Assembly: GCF_000196235.1 (NCBI RefSeq)
Contig: NC_008541.1
Coordinates: 4,464,001-4,528,000, forward strand
DNA: 64,000 bases
Reading direction: 5' to 3'
Source of the DNA: Arthrobacter sp. FB24
GTDB lineage: Bacteria > Actinomycetota > Actinomycetes > Actinomycetales > Micrococcaceae
Positions 17,577-25,582 of the stretch are shown piece by piece; the first letter of the stretch is position 1, and each line of letters begins with the position of its first letter. A model generated the notes under the pieces. The model did no database searches. It saw only the letters and a program-made list of their open reading frames with translations, and was not told the origin of the DNA. The position numbers and the translations under genes are program-made.

Positions 17577-18479
17577 ATGAGCACGAAGGTCGAGAAACGC
17601 ATTCTGGTCAACGTCCCGGCAAGCACTGCGTACAACCAGTGGACCCAGTTCGAGGAATTTCCGCACTTCATGGGTGGTGTGAAGAGCGTGACGCAGCTCA
17701 GCGACGACCGCCTTGAATGGGTGGCTGAAATCGCGGGCGTCCGCCGCAAGTGGGAGGCCAAGATCCTGGAGCAGGTCCCGGACCGCAAGGTGGCGTGGGC
17801 TGCCACGGAAGGCGCGACCAACGCGGGGACCGTGACCTTCGAAGACGTGGGCGGCGGCCAGACGTCGGTACAGCTGTCCCTCGAATACCAGCCGGAAGGC
17901 ATCGTGGAGACCATCGGAGACAAACTCCATGTCGTCGACCGGCAGGTTGAGGGGGACCTGAAGAGGTTCAAGGACTTCATCGAGGACGAGGGCTATGCCA
18001 GCGGCGCCTGGCGCGGGACCGTCAACGAAGGCGCCTCCGCGGCGACTCCCGGAGTGGAGGCGGCAGCGGCGTCACGCGGCGATTCCGGCAAGGCCGGCAT
18101 CTCCGGAAAGGTCGCGGCGGGTGTGGGGGTTGCCGCCGCAGCGGCAGCCGGCGTGGCCGCGAGCATGCGGGACAAGGACACGGAGCCCGCCAGCACCACG
18201 GTTCCCGTTTCGGGGACCCCGGTTTCAGCCGTTCCGGCGACCAACGCTTCCGGCTATGTGGAGCCCGCTGAAGCAGCCGGCACGGTATCCGGCTCCGGTT
18301 CCGCGTTGAGTGACGACCGGATCGCCAAGCCGTTCGACCAGACCAACGGCCTGGTCGATTTCGAAGGCGACTCGGATGAGACCGCCGACAGCGACACGAG
18401 GAGCGCTGCCGAGCGCAGGGACGAAGAAAACCGCGACGGCGGCCTTCCGCCTGCGGCAGGCAGCCTCGGCCAGCACTAG
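17577..18479 (+). CDS. SRPBCC/coenzyme-Q-binding-like protein with long acidic tail
   Basis: A 300-residue protein. Residues 1-145 form an SRPBCC domain of the cyclase/dehydrase (COQ10-like) type, with EKRILVNVPASTAYNQWTQFEEFPHFM and LEWVAEIAGVRRKWEAKI, ending in the long helix VVDRQVEGDLKRFKDFIED. Residues 150-300 are low-complexity Ala/Gly/Ser/Pro with no fold, finishing in a Glu/Asp/Arg-rich segment. Homologues with this head are frequent in actinobacteria and are often linked with stress or envelope functions; the ligand is unknown. AAGGAG precedes the ATG, and a strong terminator follows at 18506-18545. Confidence 0.78.
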   Translation: MSTKVEKRILVNVPASTAYNQWTQFEEFPHFMGGVKSVTQLSDDRLEWVAEIAGVRRKWEAKILEQVPDRKVAWAATEGATNAGTVTFEDVGGGQTSVQLSLEYQPEGIVETIGDKLHVVDRQVEGDLKRFKDFIEDEGYASGAWRGTVNEGASAATPGVEAAAASRGDSGKAGISGKVAAGVGVAAAAAAGVAASMRDKDTEPASTTVPVSGTPVSAVPATNASGYVEPAEAAGTVSGSGSALSDDRIAKPFDQTNGLVDFEGDSDETADSDTRSAAERRDEENRDGGLPPAAGSLGQH

Positions 18480-18505
18480 GACTGTCTCGCTGGGGGCGAG
18501 CACCA

Positions 18506-18557
18506 GGGGCGTCGCCTCCCGTCATGACACGGGAGGCGACGCCCCGTTCTTGTTCCC
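18506..18557 (+). terminator. Strong Rho-independent terminator
   Basis: A perfect 17-bp stem, GGGGCGTCGCCTCCCGT (18506-18522) with its complement at 18529-18545, a six-base loop CATGAC, then GTTCTTGTTCCC. It ends the SRPBCC gene. The stem segment GCCTCCCGT recurs in the terminators at 44486 and 50541. Confidence 0.85.
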
Positions 18558-18592
18558 ACTTAATTGTCGGTGGTCGCGGGGACACTTGATGT

Positions 18593-19966
18593 ATGGACGG
18601 CAAGCAGGAGCCGGAAAGGGCTTCGGGAGCAGCGGACCCGGTGGCGATCACCGAGATGATCGCCTCCCTGACTGTCGCACGGCCTGTGGTGGACGGTGCG
18701 GGGATGATCGACCAGCTTCGTAAACTCGAGGAGCTAAAATCCGCCGCAGCCGCGCTGCAGGCCAGGGTCGCGGTTGCCTTTGACATATGCCAGCGCCGTG
18801 AACAGTCCGACGTCGGAGTTCCGGCGGATCAGCTTGGCACCGGCGTCGCTGCGCAGATCGCCCTCGCCCGGCGGGAATCGCCAGCCAGGGGCAGCCGGCT
18901 TCTGGGCTTGGCGAAGGCGCTCGTCACCGAGATGCCGCATACCCTCGCCGGGCTGGAGGCAGGCCGGCTCAACGAATGGCGCGCAACACTTCTGGTGCGT
19001 GAGACTGCCTGCCTGTCCGCGGCTGACCGCAGCGCCGTCGACGAGGAGTTGGCGTCCGACGTCGGGTCGTTCAATGGGGCGGGCGACCGAGCCGTCGTCG
19101 CAGCGGCGCGGTCAGCCGCCTATCGGCGTGATCCGAGGTCCGTTGCGGACCGCGCCAGCCACGCCGCCGCGGAGCGGCATGTCAGTCTTCGTCCCGCCCC
19201 GGACACCATGTGCTACGTGACTGCATTCCTCCCGGTGGCCGAGGGCGTGGCCGTCCACGCGGCCCTCACCAGGCATGCGGACACCCTGCGGTCCGACGGC
19301 GACCCGCGTTGCCGCGGCCAGCTCATGGCAGATGCGCTGGTTGAACGCGTGACGGGAACTGCGGGTGGAATCTGCGGGGTCGAAATCCAGCTCGTCATGA
19401 CCGACCGCGCCCTGTTTCAGGGAGACAGTGAACCGGCCCGGCTTGCGGGTTACGGCATAGTCCCTGCGGCGTGGGGGCGGAAGATCGTTGCCCGGGACCA
19501 AGGCCAACCCATGAACGTCTGGCTCCGACGGCTGTACACCGCACCGGGCAGCGGTGATCTCGTGGCGATGGAGTCGAGAGCACGCCTTTTCCCGTCCGGG
19601 CTGCGCCGCTTCATCCAAGTCCGGGACCACACCTGCCGCACGCCATTTTGCGACGCTCCGATCAGGCATCTGGATCACATCCTGCCGTGGCACAGCGACG
19701 GAACCACCACTCAAGGCAACGGGGCAGGGCTCTGCGAAGCCTGCAACCACATCAAGGAGGCCCCCGGCTGGCGCTCCCGCCCCCTGCCGGGACCACGGCA
19801 CACGTTCCAGCTGACAACGCCCGCCGGGCACGGCTACCAGTCCACGGCGCCGCCGCTGCCGGGGCATCCGCCTCCCGAAATAGCAGCCTCACGCCGCCGC
19901 CGTGAACTCCGGCACCAGGTCAAGGCGCTCAAGCGCGTCAGGTTAAGGGCTGCGGCTGCTGCGTGA
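18593..19966 (+). CDS. DUF222 protein with C-terminal HNH endonuclease domain
   Basis: A 457-residue protein of the DUF222/HNH (13E12-repeat-like) family abundant in actinobacterial genomes. The helical DUF222 part spans about 40-300 (ALQARVAVAFDICQ, LGLAKALVTEMPHTLAGLEAGRLNEWRATLLVRET). The HNH part is near residues 343-392: a CRTPFCDAP zinc knuckle, RHLDHILPWHSDG for the catalytic His/Asp, and GLCEACNHIKEAPGW. These proteins are multi-copy and may be mobile or defence-linked; no direct role is known. The motif set is complete, so a nuclease is likely. No clear ribosome-binding site before ATG 18593. Confidence 0.88.
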   Translation: MDGKQEPERASGAADPVAITEMIASLTVARPVVDGAGMIDQLRKLEELKSAAAALQARVAVAFDICQRREQSDVGVPADQLGTGVAAQIALARRESPARGSRLLGLAKALVTEMPHTLAGLEAGRLNEWRATLLVRETACLSAADRSAVDEELASDVGSFNGAGDRAVVAAARSAAYRRDPRSVADRASHAAAERHVSLRPAPDTMCYVTAFLPVAEGVAVHAALTRHADTLRSDGDPRCRGQLMADALVERVTGTAGGICGVEIQLVMTDRALFQGDSEPARLAGYGIVPAAWGRKIVARDQGQPMNVWLRRLYTAPGSGDLVAMESRARLFPSGLRRFIQVRDHTCRTPFCDAPIRHLDHILPWHSDGTTTQGNGAGLCEACNHIKEAPGWRSRPLPGPRHTFQLTTPAGHGYQSTAPPLPGHPPPEIAASRRRRELRHQVKALKRVRLRAAAAA

Positions 19967-20002
19967 GGGGGCGGTGAGTTACCCGGCTGAAACGCGCGTT
20001 AA

Positions 20003-20494
20003 TCAGCGCGCATGAACGAGGTTGGCGAACGGAAGCCGGCCGTAGAGACTGCGGAATTTAGCATGGTAGCAGGCCTCCGTGGCGTCCACCTGTTCTGCGG
20101 GGACAAGCTTCCAAGCAATCACCAGGGATTGCGATTCCGCGAGCTGCCACAGAAGCCTGCCACCCCAGTGACCTACGGGCTTGCCACGCCCAAAGTCGGC
20201 GAACTCCTGTATCCGCTTCCGGAGCCCACGCTTGCCTGTGCTCCCCGCGCCGGCCTTGCCGATATAGAGGACGACTGCGCCGTCCACCCATTCAGTGGCA
20301 AGAGCATCCTCAAGAATGGATGGATTCTTTTGCTTGAACCAGCCGCCGACACTTTCCTCGAGAAACGTATGCCTGTGGCCTGGAGGCTTCAGTACCGCGT
20401 AGATGCCAGGCGCCCGGGGGATGTCGTCTACGTCGAGTTCCGCAAACGTCTTGAAGCCGGTGAAGCCGTCTGCCCTGAGGGCGTCCTCATCCAC
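20003..20494 (-). CDS. GIY-YIG nuclease-domain protein (canonical motif)
   Basis: A 163-residue single-domain protein with both canonical triplets: PGIYAVL (G30-I31-Y32) and VLYIGKAG (Y77-I78-G79), an arginine helix GLRKRIQEFADFG, the FGRGKPVGHWGGRLLWQL block and an acidic residue in DATEACYHAKF. All catalytic positions of a GIY-YIG nuclease seem present. It starts at GTG 20494 behind AGGGG, only nine bases after the DEDDh exonuclease gene, so the two are one operon. Its paralogue at 16911 has drifted motifs. Exonuclease plus GIY-YIG domains are fused in UvrC/Cho-like proteins of some actinobacteria, which supports a joint DNA-processing role (inference). Confidence 0.75.
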   Translation of the reverse strand: MDEDALRADGFTGFKTFAELDVDDIPRAPGIYAVLKPPGHRHTFLEESVGGWFKQKNPSILEDALATEWVDGAVVLYIGKAGAGSTGKRGLRKRIQEFADFGRGKPVGHWGGRLLWQLAESQSLVIAWKLVPAEQVDATEACYHAKFRSLYGRLPFANLVHAR

Positions 20495-20503
20495 GCGTAT
20501 CCC

Positions 20504-21724
20504 CTAACCGCGCAGCAAGGTAGTCAGATAGGGCTCGCCGACTACCGGTATGCCGTAGCTCCGCGCCTTCTTGGCTTTGCCTGACAAACTGTCGGGATCC
20601 GCCGCGACCAGCAGTCTCACCGCTTTCGTGATCGCCGGATGCGGGACAAACCCTGCCGCGCGGAGGTCCGCCTCAATGTCGTTTCGATCTCGCGACATCT
20701 CACCGGTGAGCACGATCTTGTCGCCGCCCCCGAGCACCAGCGACTGGACTGCCGCACCAGTTTCCTCATCCTGTCCCGCAACTGGAGCCACGAGCCCGCG
20801 TGTTATTGATTCTTGGCTGATGCCGAGCAGGTTCCCAACAACTCGGAGGTCAGCTTCCTCTTCAGTTGTAACCACACCGTCGTCCCAAGCTGCGGCGAGC
20901 ATGGAAATCATGTACTTGATGTGAAGTTGTTCAGCTGTACTTCTGCTGATGTCCAGGGATTCGGCGAGGGCCACAAGGCCGTCAGCCTCGGATACTGAAA
21001 TCTGTCGATCCATAAGGGCGCGGTCAAGCATTGCCAGATAGGCGTTGTGCTCATCCGGCCCTGCAACCTCAGGTAGCCGGTTCACCAGCCTCTCAAGGAA
21101 GTGAGTCTGCGGCTCACCCGCCGGGCGGCGAAGGGCAGGCTGACGGCGCTTCGGCTCCACGGCAGGCCACGAAGAAAAGTAGGCCCGGTCCAAAGCGCTG
21201 AACCACTCGGGGTTACCAGAATCCATGCGGAGATAGTTGCTCAGCACATGCGCGGCGGCCTCTGCATCGTCACCAGCGCTGTGGGCGTTCGCCAGGTTGA
21301 GCCCAAAGCTGTCGCAACAGTCCTTAAGCGAGCGCCCTGCTCCGGGCAGGTAGCGGCGTGCCAGTTTCATGGTGCACAAACAATCATGGACTTCGAACGG
21401 CAGCTCGAGGCCGGCGCGCCCTAGCTCGTGCGAGACGAATCGGTAGTCGAAATGAACGTTGTGCGCGACCAGCACGCGGCCTGCCAACAACTCCATGACG
21501 TCATGGGCAATGTCCCCGAAAACGGGAGCGTGCAGGATGTCGGCAGCCCGAATGCCATGGATGTGCTGCGGGCCTAAGTCGCGCTGGGGATTCACCAGCG
21601 TCTCCCAGCGGTTGCTGACGGTGCCATCTGGATCGACGTGCACGACGGCGATCTCGGCAATGCGGTGATTGCCAGGAAAGAGCCCGGTCGTCTCCACGTC
21701 GACGACTGCGAATCCTGCGTTCAT
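20504..21724 (-). CDS. DEDDh 3'-5' exonuclease with TerB-like and BRCT domains
   Basis: A 406-residue protein. Residues 5-165 are a DnaQ-type exonuclease with the full DEDDh set: D9 and E11 in VVDVETTG, D93 in AHNVHFDY, H148 and D153 in AHSAGDDA. Residues about 205-300 form a helical segment (LAMLDRALMDRQISVSEADGLVALAES ... AAAWDDGVVTTEEEADL) with paired acidic motifs like a tellurite-resistance TerB/DjlA fold. Residues about 325-403 are BRCT: IVLTGEMSRDRNDIEADLRAAGF and SGKAKKARSYGIPVVGE. ATG 21724 follows AGGGAAC; the frame is open upstream without a better start. First gene of a pair with the GIY-YIG nuclease. Probably trims DNA at repair or replication intermediates, BRCT giving end or protein binding. 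Confidence 0.85.
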   Translation of the reverse strand: MNAGFAVVDVETTGLFPGNHRIAEIAVVHVDPDGTVSNRWETLVNPQRDLGPQHIHGIRAADILHAPVFGDIAHDVMELLAGRVLVAHNVHFDYRFVSHELGRAGLELPFEVHDCLCTMKLARRYLPGAGRSLKDCCDSFGLNLANAHSAGDDAEAAAHVLSNYLRMDSGNPEWFSALDRAYFSSWPAVEPKRRQPALRRPAGEPQTHFLERLVNRLPEVAGPDEHNAYLAMLDRALMDRQISVSEADGLVALAESLDISRSTAEQLHIKYMISMLAAAWDDGVVTTEEEADLRVVGNLLGISQESITRGLVAPVAGQDEETGAAVQSLVLGGGDKIVLTGEMSRDRNDIEADLRAAGFVPHPAITKAVRLLVAADPDSLSGKAKKARSYGIPVVGEPYLTTLLRG

Positions 21725-21997
21725 CTGTTCCCTAGGTTTGTAAGTTCTATCGGCCGCTGTCAGTCCTTGTGGTCGGCCGCTGTCCGCCATCCCGTATTTC
21801 GAGGGCTCGGTGGAATCATCCTGTGGTCTGCGCCGCGCCTGAACCTGGTGCACCAAGCCCAGGACTGAGTGTTCGACGACGGTACTGAGCGCCGTCAACG
21901 TGCAGGACCTGTTCTCCGGCTCGCACAGTGTTCATTGGCACATTGTCACACAGTGCTAATCTCGCCTCACAGATCACAGATCGGTACGGAGAACGGT
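21725..21997. other. Intergenic region, 273 bp, lower GC
   Basis: Separates the exonuclease gene (minus) from a small plus-strand frame. It is lower in G+C than its surroundings and should hold divergent promoters. No palindrome or RNA gene was recognised. Confidence 0.4.
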
Positions 21998-22204
21998 ATG
22001 GCGGCAAGATGCTGGGCATTCGTTAGGAAGAATGCGAAGAGGCTGGGTGCGGTAGCAAGAAAGGCCTACTCGATGGCGTCAGACCCCGTCGTCCAAGCCA
22101 GGACGAAAAGGCTGGTCGAGGCATATCAAGCAGCAACAAATCCCGAGGCCAAGCAGGCCTACGGCCAGGCTGCCGGGTTAGATACGAAGGCGCGAAGGGA
22201 GTGA
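21998..22204 (+). CDS. Small basic hypothetical protein
   Basis: A 68-residue frame starting ATG with ACGGAG six bases upstream. The product is basic (FVRKNAKRLGAVARKAYS at the N terminus, DTKARRE at the C terminus) and helical, with no membrane segment. No family recognised. Length, start context and an evenly amphipathic helix make it a plausible gene, but it could be spurious. Confidence 0.4.
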   Translation: MAARCWAFVRKNAKRLGAVARKAYSMASDPVVQARTKRLVEAYQAATNPEAKQAYGQAAGLDTKARRE

Positions 22205-22520
22205 GTCGCGCATGCCGCCGCAATCCCAAAGACCGGCTTAAACAGCAAAGACCTGCAGGTACCTTCGCGATCTCGCTATGAGACGGCCCGGACATTCTCA
22301 TGTCCCGAACGGCCCGCGTTATCTGAACGGTTACCTGCAGGCGCTTTAAGCGTACGCCCGCACGGTCCGGGAGGAAATAGGCCGGGAGCCTCTTGCTTTG
22401 AAGCCCGGATGCGTTGCCGCCTCTGCCGATTGCTGAAATCCGCAGAACATCAACCCCGGCCAAAAGCGTAGAGTGGAACCAGACGCCTGATTCTGGACGC
22501 CGTGTGCTGAGGGAGAAATC
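22205..22520. other. Gene-free stretch with inverted-repeat element
   Basis: No credible gene in these 316 bases. Arms CCTGCAGGTACC (22252-22263) and GGTTACCTGCAGG (22329-22341) enclose about 65 bases that contain a second small hairpin, GGACAT-tctc-ATGTCC. The rest has no recognisable signal apart from the GAGGGAG ribosome-binding site for the next gene. Confidence 0.45.
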
Positions 22521-23138
22521 GTGACGATTGACTGGGACGAAAAAAAGGCCCTGCTGCAGGAACCGAACATCGCTGCTGTAACCCAGCTTTGCGACGAACT
22601 CATGGAAAAGAAGCCGGGCTCCATAGTCCCGTACATTGACCCCGTCCATGACGAGGACGAATGCAGGATCGTCAGTCTCCATGTCAGCCCCGGCAAAGGC
22701 ACCGAATCGGGCTTCGTATCCCACTTCAATGACGATGAAGCGGCCCGGCGGGCCACGTCAATCTACGAAATCGTGGAACTCGACCCCCGCTACGTCATGC
22801 CGTGGAATGCCTACCCCTGGGTGCGGGACCCCGACCTCCCCTCCGCCCTCAACGTCCAGGAAAAGACGGACGGCCTGCGTCCTTTCCGCCAGTTCCTGAA
22901 GATCAACAGGCGCGTCTCGGCCATCATCGCCCACGGCACGGACGCCCAGACCTTCCTTACCCTCTTCGAGAAGACGTACCACCAGTCCCTGAAGAACTCC
23001 GGAATCAAGATCTATAAAGCCAGCGCCCTCGGCGGCCGGGCCTTCGCGGTTTCCGCGAACAAGCAGGAAGAACTGCTGAGCAAAAGCGTCGAGATCTACA
23101 GGGACGCAATGCAGCGCGCCGGGATCCAGCACCTCTAG
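22521..23138 (+). CDS. Uracil-DNA-glycosylase-superfamily-like protein
   Basis: A 205-residue soluble protein starting at GTG 22521 behind GAGGGAGAAA. I do not recognise a named family, but three segments fit the UDG fold: a strand IVSLHVSPGKGTES in the place of the GE(A/S)PG loop, VMPWNAYPWVRDP in the place of the NxxPW strand end, and VSAIIAHGTDAQTFL in the place of the lLxGxxA segment. The usual catalytic Asp/Glu of motif A is not obvious, so activity is uncertain. It ends seven bases before the convergent hipA gene. DNA-repair role is inference. Confidence 0.6.
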   Translation: MTIDWDEKKALLQEPNIAAVTQLCDELMEKKPGSIVPYIDPVHDEDECRIVSLHVSPGKGTESGFVSHFNDDEAARRATSIYEIVELDPRYVMPWNAYPWVRDPDLPSALNVQEKTDGLRPFRQFLKINRRVSAIIAHGTDAQTFLTLFEKTYHQSLKNSGIKIYKASALGGRAFAVSANKQEELLSKSVEIYRDAMQRAGIQHL

Positions 23139-23145
23139 TCGCTTC

Positions 23146-24375
23146 CTACGCTTCCAGCAGCCGGCGCCGGTGTTTGAGCTCCTTGAGCCATGACCTGGTG
23201 ACCATCGACGAAAACGGTGAGGCGCCGTCGTCGTTCGCTCCGGCAAAAGCCGTACCCGCTTCAAGGTCGGCCACCAGCGGACCCGATGCCTTCAATCCCA
23301 GCTCCAGCACCTGCACGGCGGCGCGTTCCGTCAGCCCCAGGCCGGCGGCCCAGCCCAGGAAATGCTTCCGCGAGATCCCGGTCCGTTTGCCGTCCAGCGT
23401 GAGGGCGAGTGTTTTGTCCCCGTAGACCACTGTGGAGGGGATGTCGTAGACCGGCGCGATGGACCACTCCCCCGACGGCTGCTGCACCATCGACACATTC
23501 TTCGCATGGAGATCGCCGTTCCCGCTCAGCCAGGCGAACGCCGCCTGGATGGCAAGGTTCCGCAGCGCAGGCAGCGGCGCCGCGCAGTACTCCGCCAGGG
23601 CGCGGCACACCTGCCCGTACGCCACGTTGTACTTGTCCGCGGGGTACAGCCCCAGCACCTGCGCACCGTCCTCGACGGCGAGCCGCTGCACCGCTCCGTG
23701 CGCGCCGCCCGCCAGCGGGATCCGGTCGAACCGCTCCACCAGGAGCCCGGGCCGGCCTTCTACATCCCGTATCAGCCGCACTTTGCTCAGCGGAATCCGC
23801 AGCTTGGCGGCGTAGCGGAACATCACCAGCTCGTTCTCCACCACATGCGGGAACTCCGGGGCATTGAGCTTGAGGATGTAGCGCCGGCCGGCACTGGCCA
23901 CGGGCATGGAGATCATCCCGGCGGACAGCTTGTCCTGCACGCCAGCGAGCGCCACGGGGTCGATCAGCCCGGAGTCGCCCAGCAGCGCGTCGAAGTCGAC
24001 CGGGGCCTTCGGGTTGAGCTCGACGGCGTGTTCGTCCGGGTCCAGGGGCTCACCGTGGCCAACGATCTGCACATCGCCCACCGGGTTGGCCCCGGCGGCG
24101 ATCAGGAGCGAGAGTTCGTCGTCAACGCTCGTCTTCACCGATCGTCGCAACGCGTTCAGCCGCCTGCCCTCCGGCAGGAGCCCGGTGAAGTACGGCGGCG
24201 CGGCCCCCGCCGCGGACAGCACCGGTTCAGCGCTTAGCGGCAGGGAACTGGCGACGGCGGGACCTCCCGCCGCGAGGTACGCCGGCAGGTAACTGAACCT
24301 GGTGCCGCCGTCGTGCCGCTCCAGCCGCGCGGCCAGCACCCCGGCCTTGTAGACATCGGCGACGCGGTGCCTCAT
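23146..24375 (-). CDS. hipA: HipA-type serine/threonine kinase toxin
   Basis: A 409-residue HipA kinase. The N-subdomain (YFTGLLPEGRRLNALRR, NPVGDVQIV) precedes the kinase core with the GVQDKLSAG regulatory/P-loop-like segment near 144-152, YILKLNAPEFPHVVENE (ATP-binding lysine and glutamate), LLVERFDR and the catalytic NGDLHAKN (Asp ~288, Asn ~293), then APVYDIPST. HipA toxins phosphorylate aminoacyl-tRNA synthetases (GltX in E. coli) and induce dormancy; all key residues appear intact. Its ATG overlaps the hipB stop by four bases, as usual for this toxin-antitoxin pair. Confidence 0.92.
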   Translation of the reverse strand: MRHRVADVYKAGVLAARLERHDGGTRFSYLPAYLAAGGPAVASSLPLSAEPVLSAAGAAPPYFTGLLPEGRRLNALRRSVKTSVDDELSLLIAAGANPVGDVQIVGHGEPLDPDEHAVELNPKAPVDFDALLGDSGLIDPVALAGVQDKLSAGMISMPVASAGRRYILKLNAPEFPHVVENELVMFRYAAKLRIPLSKVRLIRDVEGRPGLLVERFDRIPLAGGAHGAVQRLAVEDGAQVLGLYPADKYNVAYGQVCRALAEYCAAPLPALRNLAIQAAFAWLSGNGDLHAKNVSMVQQPSGEWSIAPVYDIPSTVVYGDKTLALTLDGKRTGISRKHFLGWAAGLGLTERAAVQVLELGLKASGPLVADLEAGTAFAGANDDGASPFSSMVTRSWLKELKHRRRLLEA

Positions 24376-24668
24376 TTCTGGTCCCCTCCCAGCGGTTTGC
24401 CGGGAGCGGGGCCGTCCGCGGGGGCGCGGATGCCCCCAATGGCGCGGGCCGCAGGGCGGGTCCGCGTGGTCAGCTGAAGCTCCAGGCCAAGGGTTTCGAG
24501 CAACGCCAGGAGCGAGTCCAGCTGCACACTGCGCTTCCCCTGCTCCACGAATCGGACGAAGCGCTCGGATACCCCTGCGAGGTGGGCAAGGTCGTGCTGG
24601 GTCAGTTGCAGGGCTGCACGCCTGGCCCTGACTTCGGCGGCAAGCATGTCAGCGAACGTATCGGCCAT
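24372..24668 (-). CDS. hipB: HipB-type XRE antitoxin
   Basis: A 98-residue protein with an N-terminal XRE helix-turn-helix (AALQLTQHDLAHLAGVSERFVRFVEQGKRSVQLDSLLALLETLGLEL), the operator-binding antitoxin partner of HipA. The ~25-residue C-terminal tail is flexible and Arg/Pro/Gly-rich. It is first in the operon. Two palindromic sites, one perfect, lie in the 100 bases upstream and fit autorepression by HipB or HipBA. Confidence 0.9.
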   Translation of the reverse strand: MADTFADMLAAEVRARRAALQLTQHDLAHLAGVSERFVRFVEQGKRSVQLDSLLALLETLGLELQLTTRTRPAARAIGGIRAPADGPAPGKPLGGDQK

Positions 24669-24684
24669 TCAGACTCCCCAGACA

Positions 24685-24770
24685 GGTACGAACGTACCGT
24701 TTCCCTTGGAATTCCAAGTCTAGGGACGGGGAGCGCCCTTGTACAGCAAAGAATCGGAATGAACGTACCG
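24685..24770. promoter_or_regulatory. Candidate HipB operators and a central palindrome
   Basis: GGTACG-AA-CGTACC (24685-24698) is a perfect palindrome 17 bp before hipB. A degenerate copy, GGAATG-AA-CGTACC, lies at 24756-24769. Between them CTTGGAATTCCAAG (24705-24718) is another perfect 14-bp palindrome of different sequence. Paired operators are usual for hip promoters; the middle palindrome might serve the divergent FCD regulator. Confidence 0.6.
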
Positions 24771-24808
24771 AATATCCAATGTCCGGTTCCGGGCGATCCG
24801 CTTCACAG

Positions 24809-24837
24809 TTGACACCCCGTGTGACCCGTGCCATATT
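24809..24837 (+). promoter_or_regulatory. Promoter of the asparagine operon, leaderless
   Basis: TTGACA at 24809-24814 and CATATT at 24832-24837 with 17-bp spacing. The expected start of transcription falls on or next to the GTG at 24844, and there is no Shine-Dalgarno, so the mRNA is probably leaderless. Confidence 0.65.
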
Positions 24838-24843
24838 TTAAGC

Positions 24844-25539
24844 GTGAACCTGTCAGACAGCCGGACAGCAGGACAGCCCCTCGCCCGCCTCAGCGCAGCC
24901 GAAGCCGTCTTCAACGTCCTCCGCGCCGAAATCGAGTCCGGCAAGCTCGAGATCGGCTCCAAACTGAGCTCCGAAGCCACGCTCTCCCAGCAGTACGGGG
25001 TGAGCCGTTCCGTGGTCCGTGAAGCGCTGCGCTCCTGCAACGCCCTCGGCCTCACCACCACCAAGACCGGCCGCGGCACCTTTGTGGTCGCCAACCGGGT
25101 GGCCAAGGACCTGGTCCTCGGCCAGTACTCGGCGCTGGACCTCACCGAGGCCCGCCCGCACATCGAAGTCCCGGCCGCCGGCCTGGCCGCCGAACGCCGG
25201 ACGGCCGAAGAGCTGGAAGGCCTGCGGGATATCGTGGCCGCCATGGCCGCCGAGGACGACCCCGAATCCTGGGTTGCCCTCGACTCCAGCTTCCACGCAG
25301 CCATCGCCCGGGCCAGCCACAACAAGGTGTTTGAAAACGTGGTCTCCGACATCCGCGACGCCCTGGCGCACCAATCCGAGACCCTCAACATGGTGGCCGA
25401 CCGCCAGCACGCCTCCGACCAGGAACACCAGCGGATCCTGGCCGCCATTGAATCCGGCAATGCCACCGAGGCCAGCGCCGCGATGCAGGAACACCTGCAT
25501 GCCGTAGGCGCAGCCCTCGACTCCATCCTCAGCCAATAG
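24844..25539 (+). CDS. FCD-domain GntR regulator of asparagine operon
   Basis: A 231-residue FadR-type regulator: winged helix in about 15-80 (LRAEIESGKLEIGSKLSSEATLSQQYGVSRSVVREALRSC, TKTGRGTFVV) and an FCD effector domain with metal-type residues in DSSFHAAIARAS, EHQRILAAIESGN and MQEHLHAVG. It heads a co-directional unit of asparaginase, aspartase and permease, so it likely senses asparagine or aspartate and controls the unit (inference). GTG start with no ribosome-binding site; promoter elements place transcription start at the GTG. Confidence 0.88.
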   Translation: MNLSDSRTAGQPLARLSAAEAVFNVLRAEIESGKLEIGSKLSSEATLSQQYGVSRSVVREALRSCNALGLTTTKTGRGTFVVANRVAKDLVLGQYSALDLTEARPHIEVPAAGLAAERRTAEELEGLRDIVAAMAAEDDPESWVALDSSFHAAIARASHNKVFENVVSDIRDALAHQSETLNMVADRQHASDQEHQRILAAIESGNATEASAAMQEHLHAVGAALDSILSQ

Positions 25540-25582
25540 CCGCGACGCCCAACCGACGCCCGTCACCGATCCCAAGGACTCC

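Noticed and set aside
18593..19966. Homing endonuclease in an intron or intein
   Set aside because: The DUF222-HNH gene is free-standing with its own flanks; no split host gene is visible.
22023..22724. 233-residue minus-strand frame over the inverted-repeat element
   Set aside because: It crosses the small-protein and UDG-like genes in antisense and has no family pattern.
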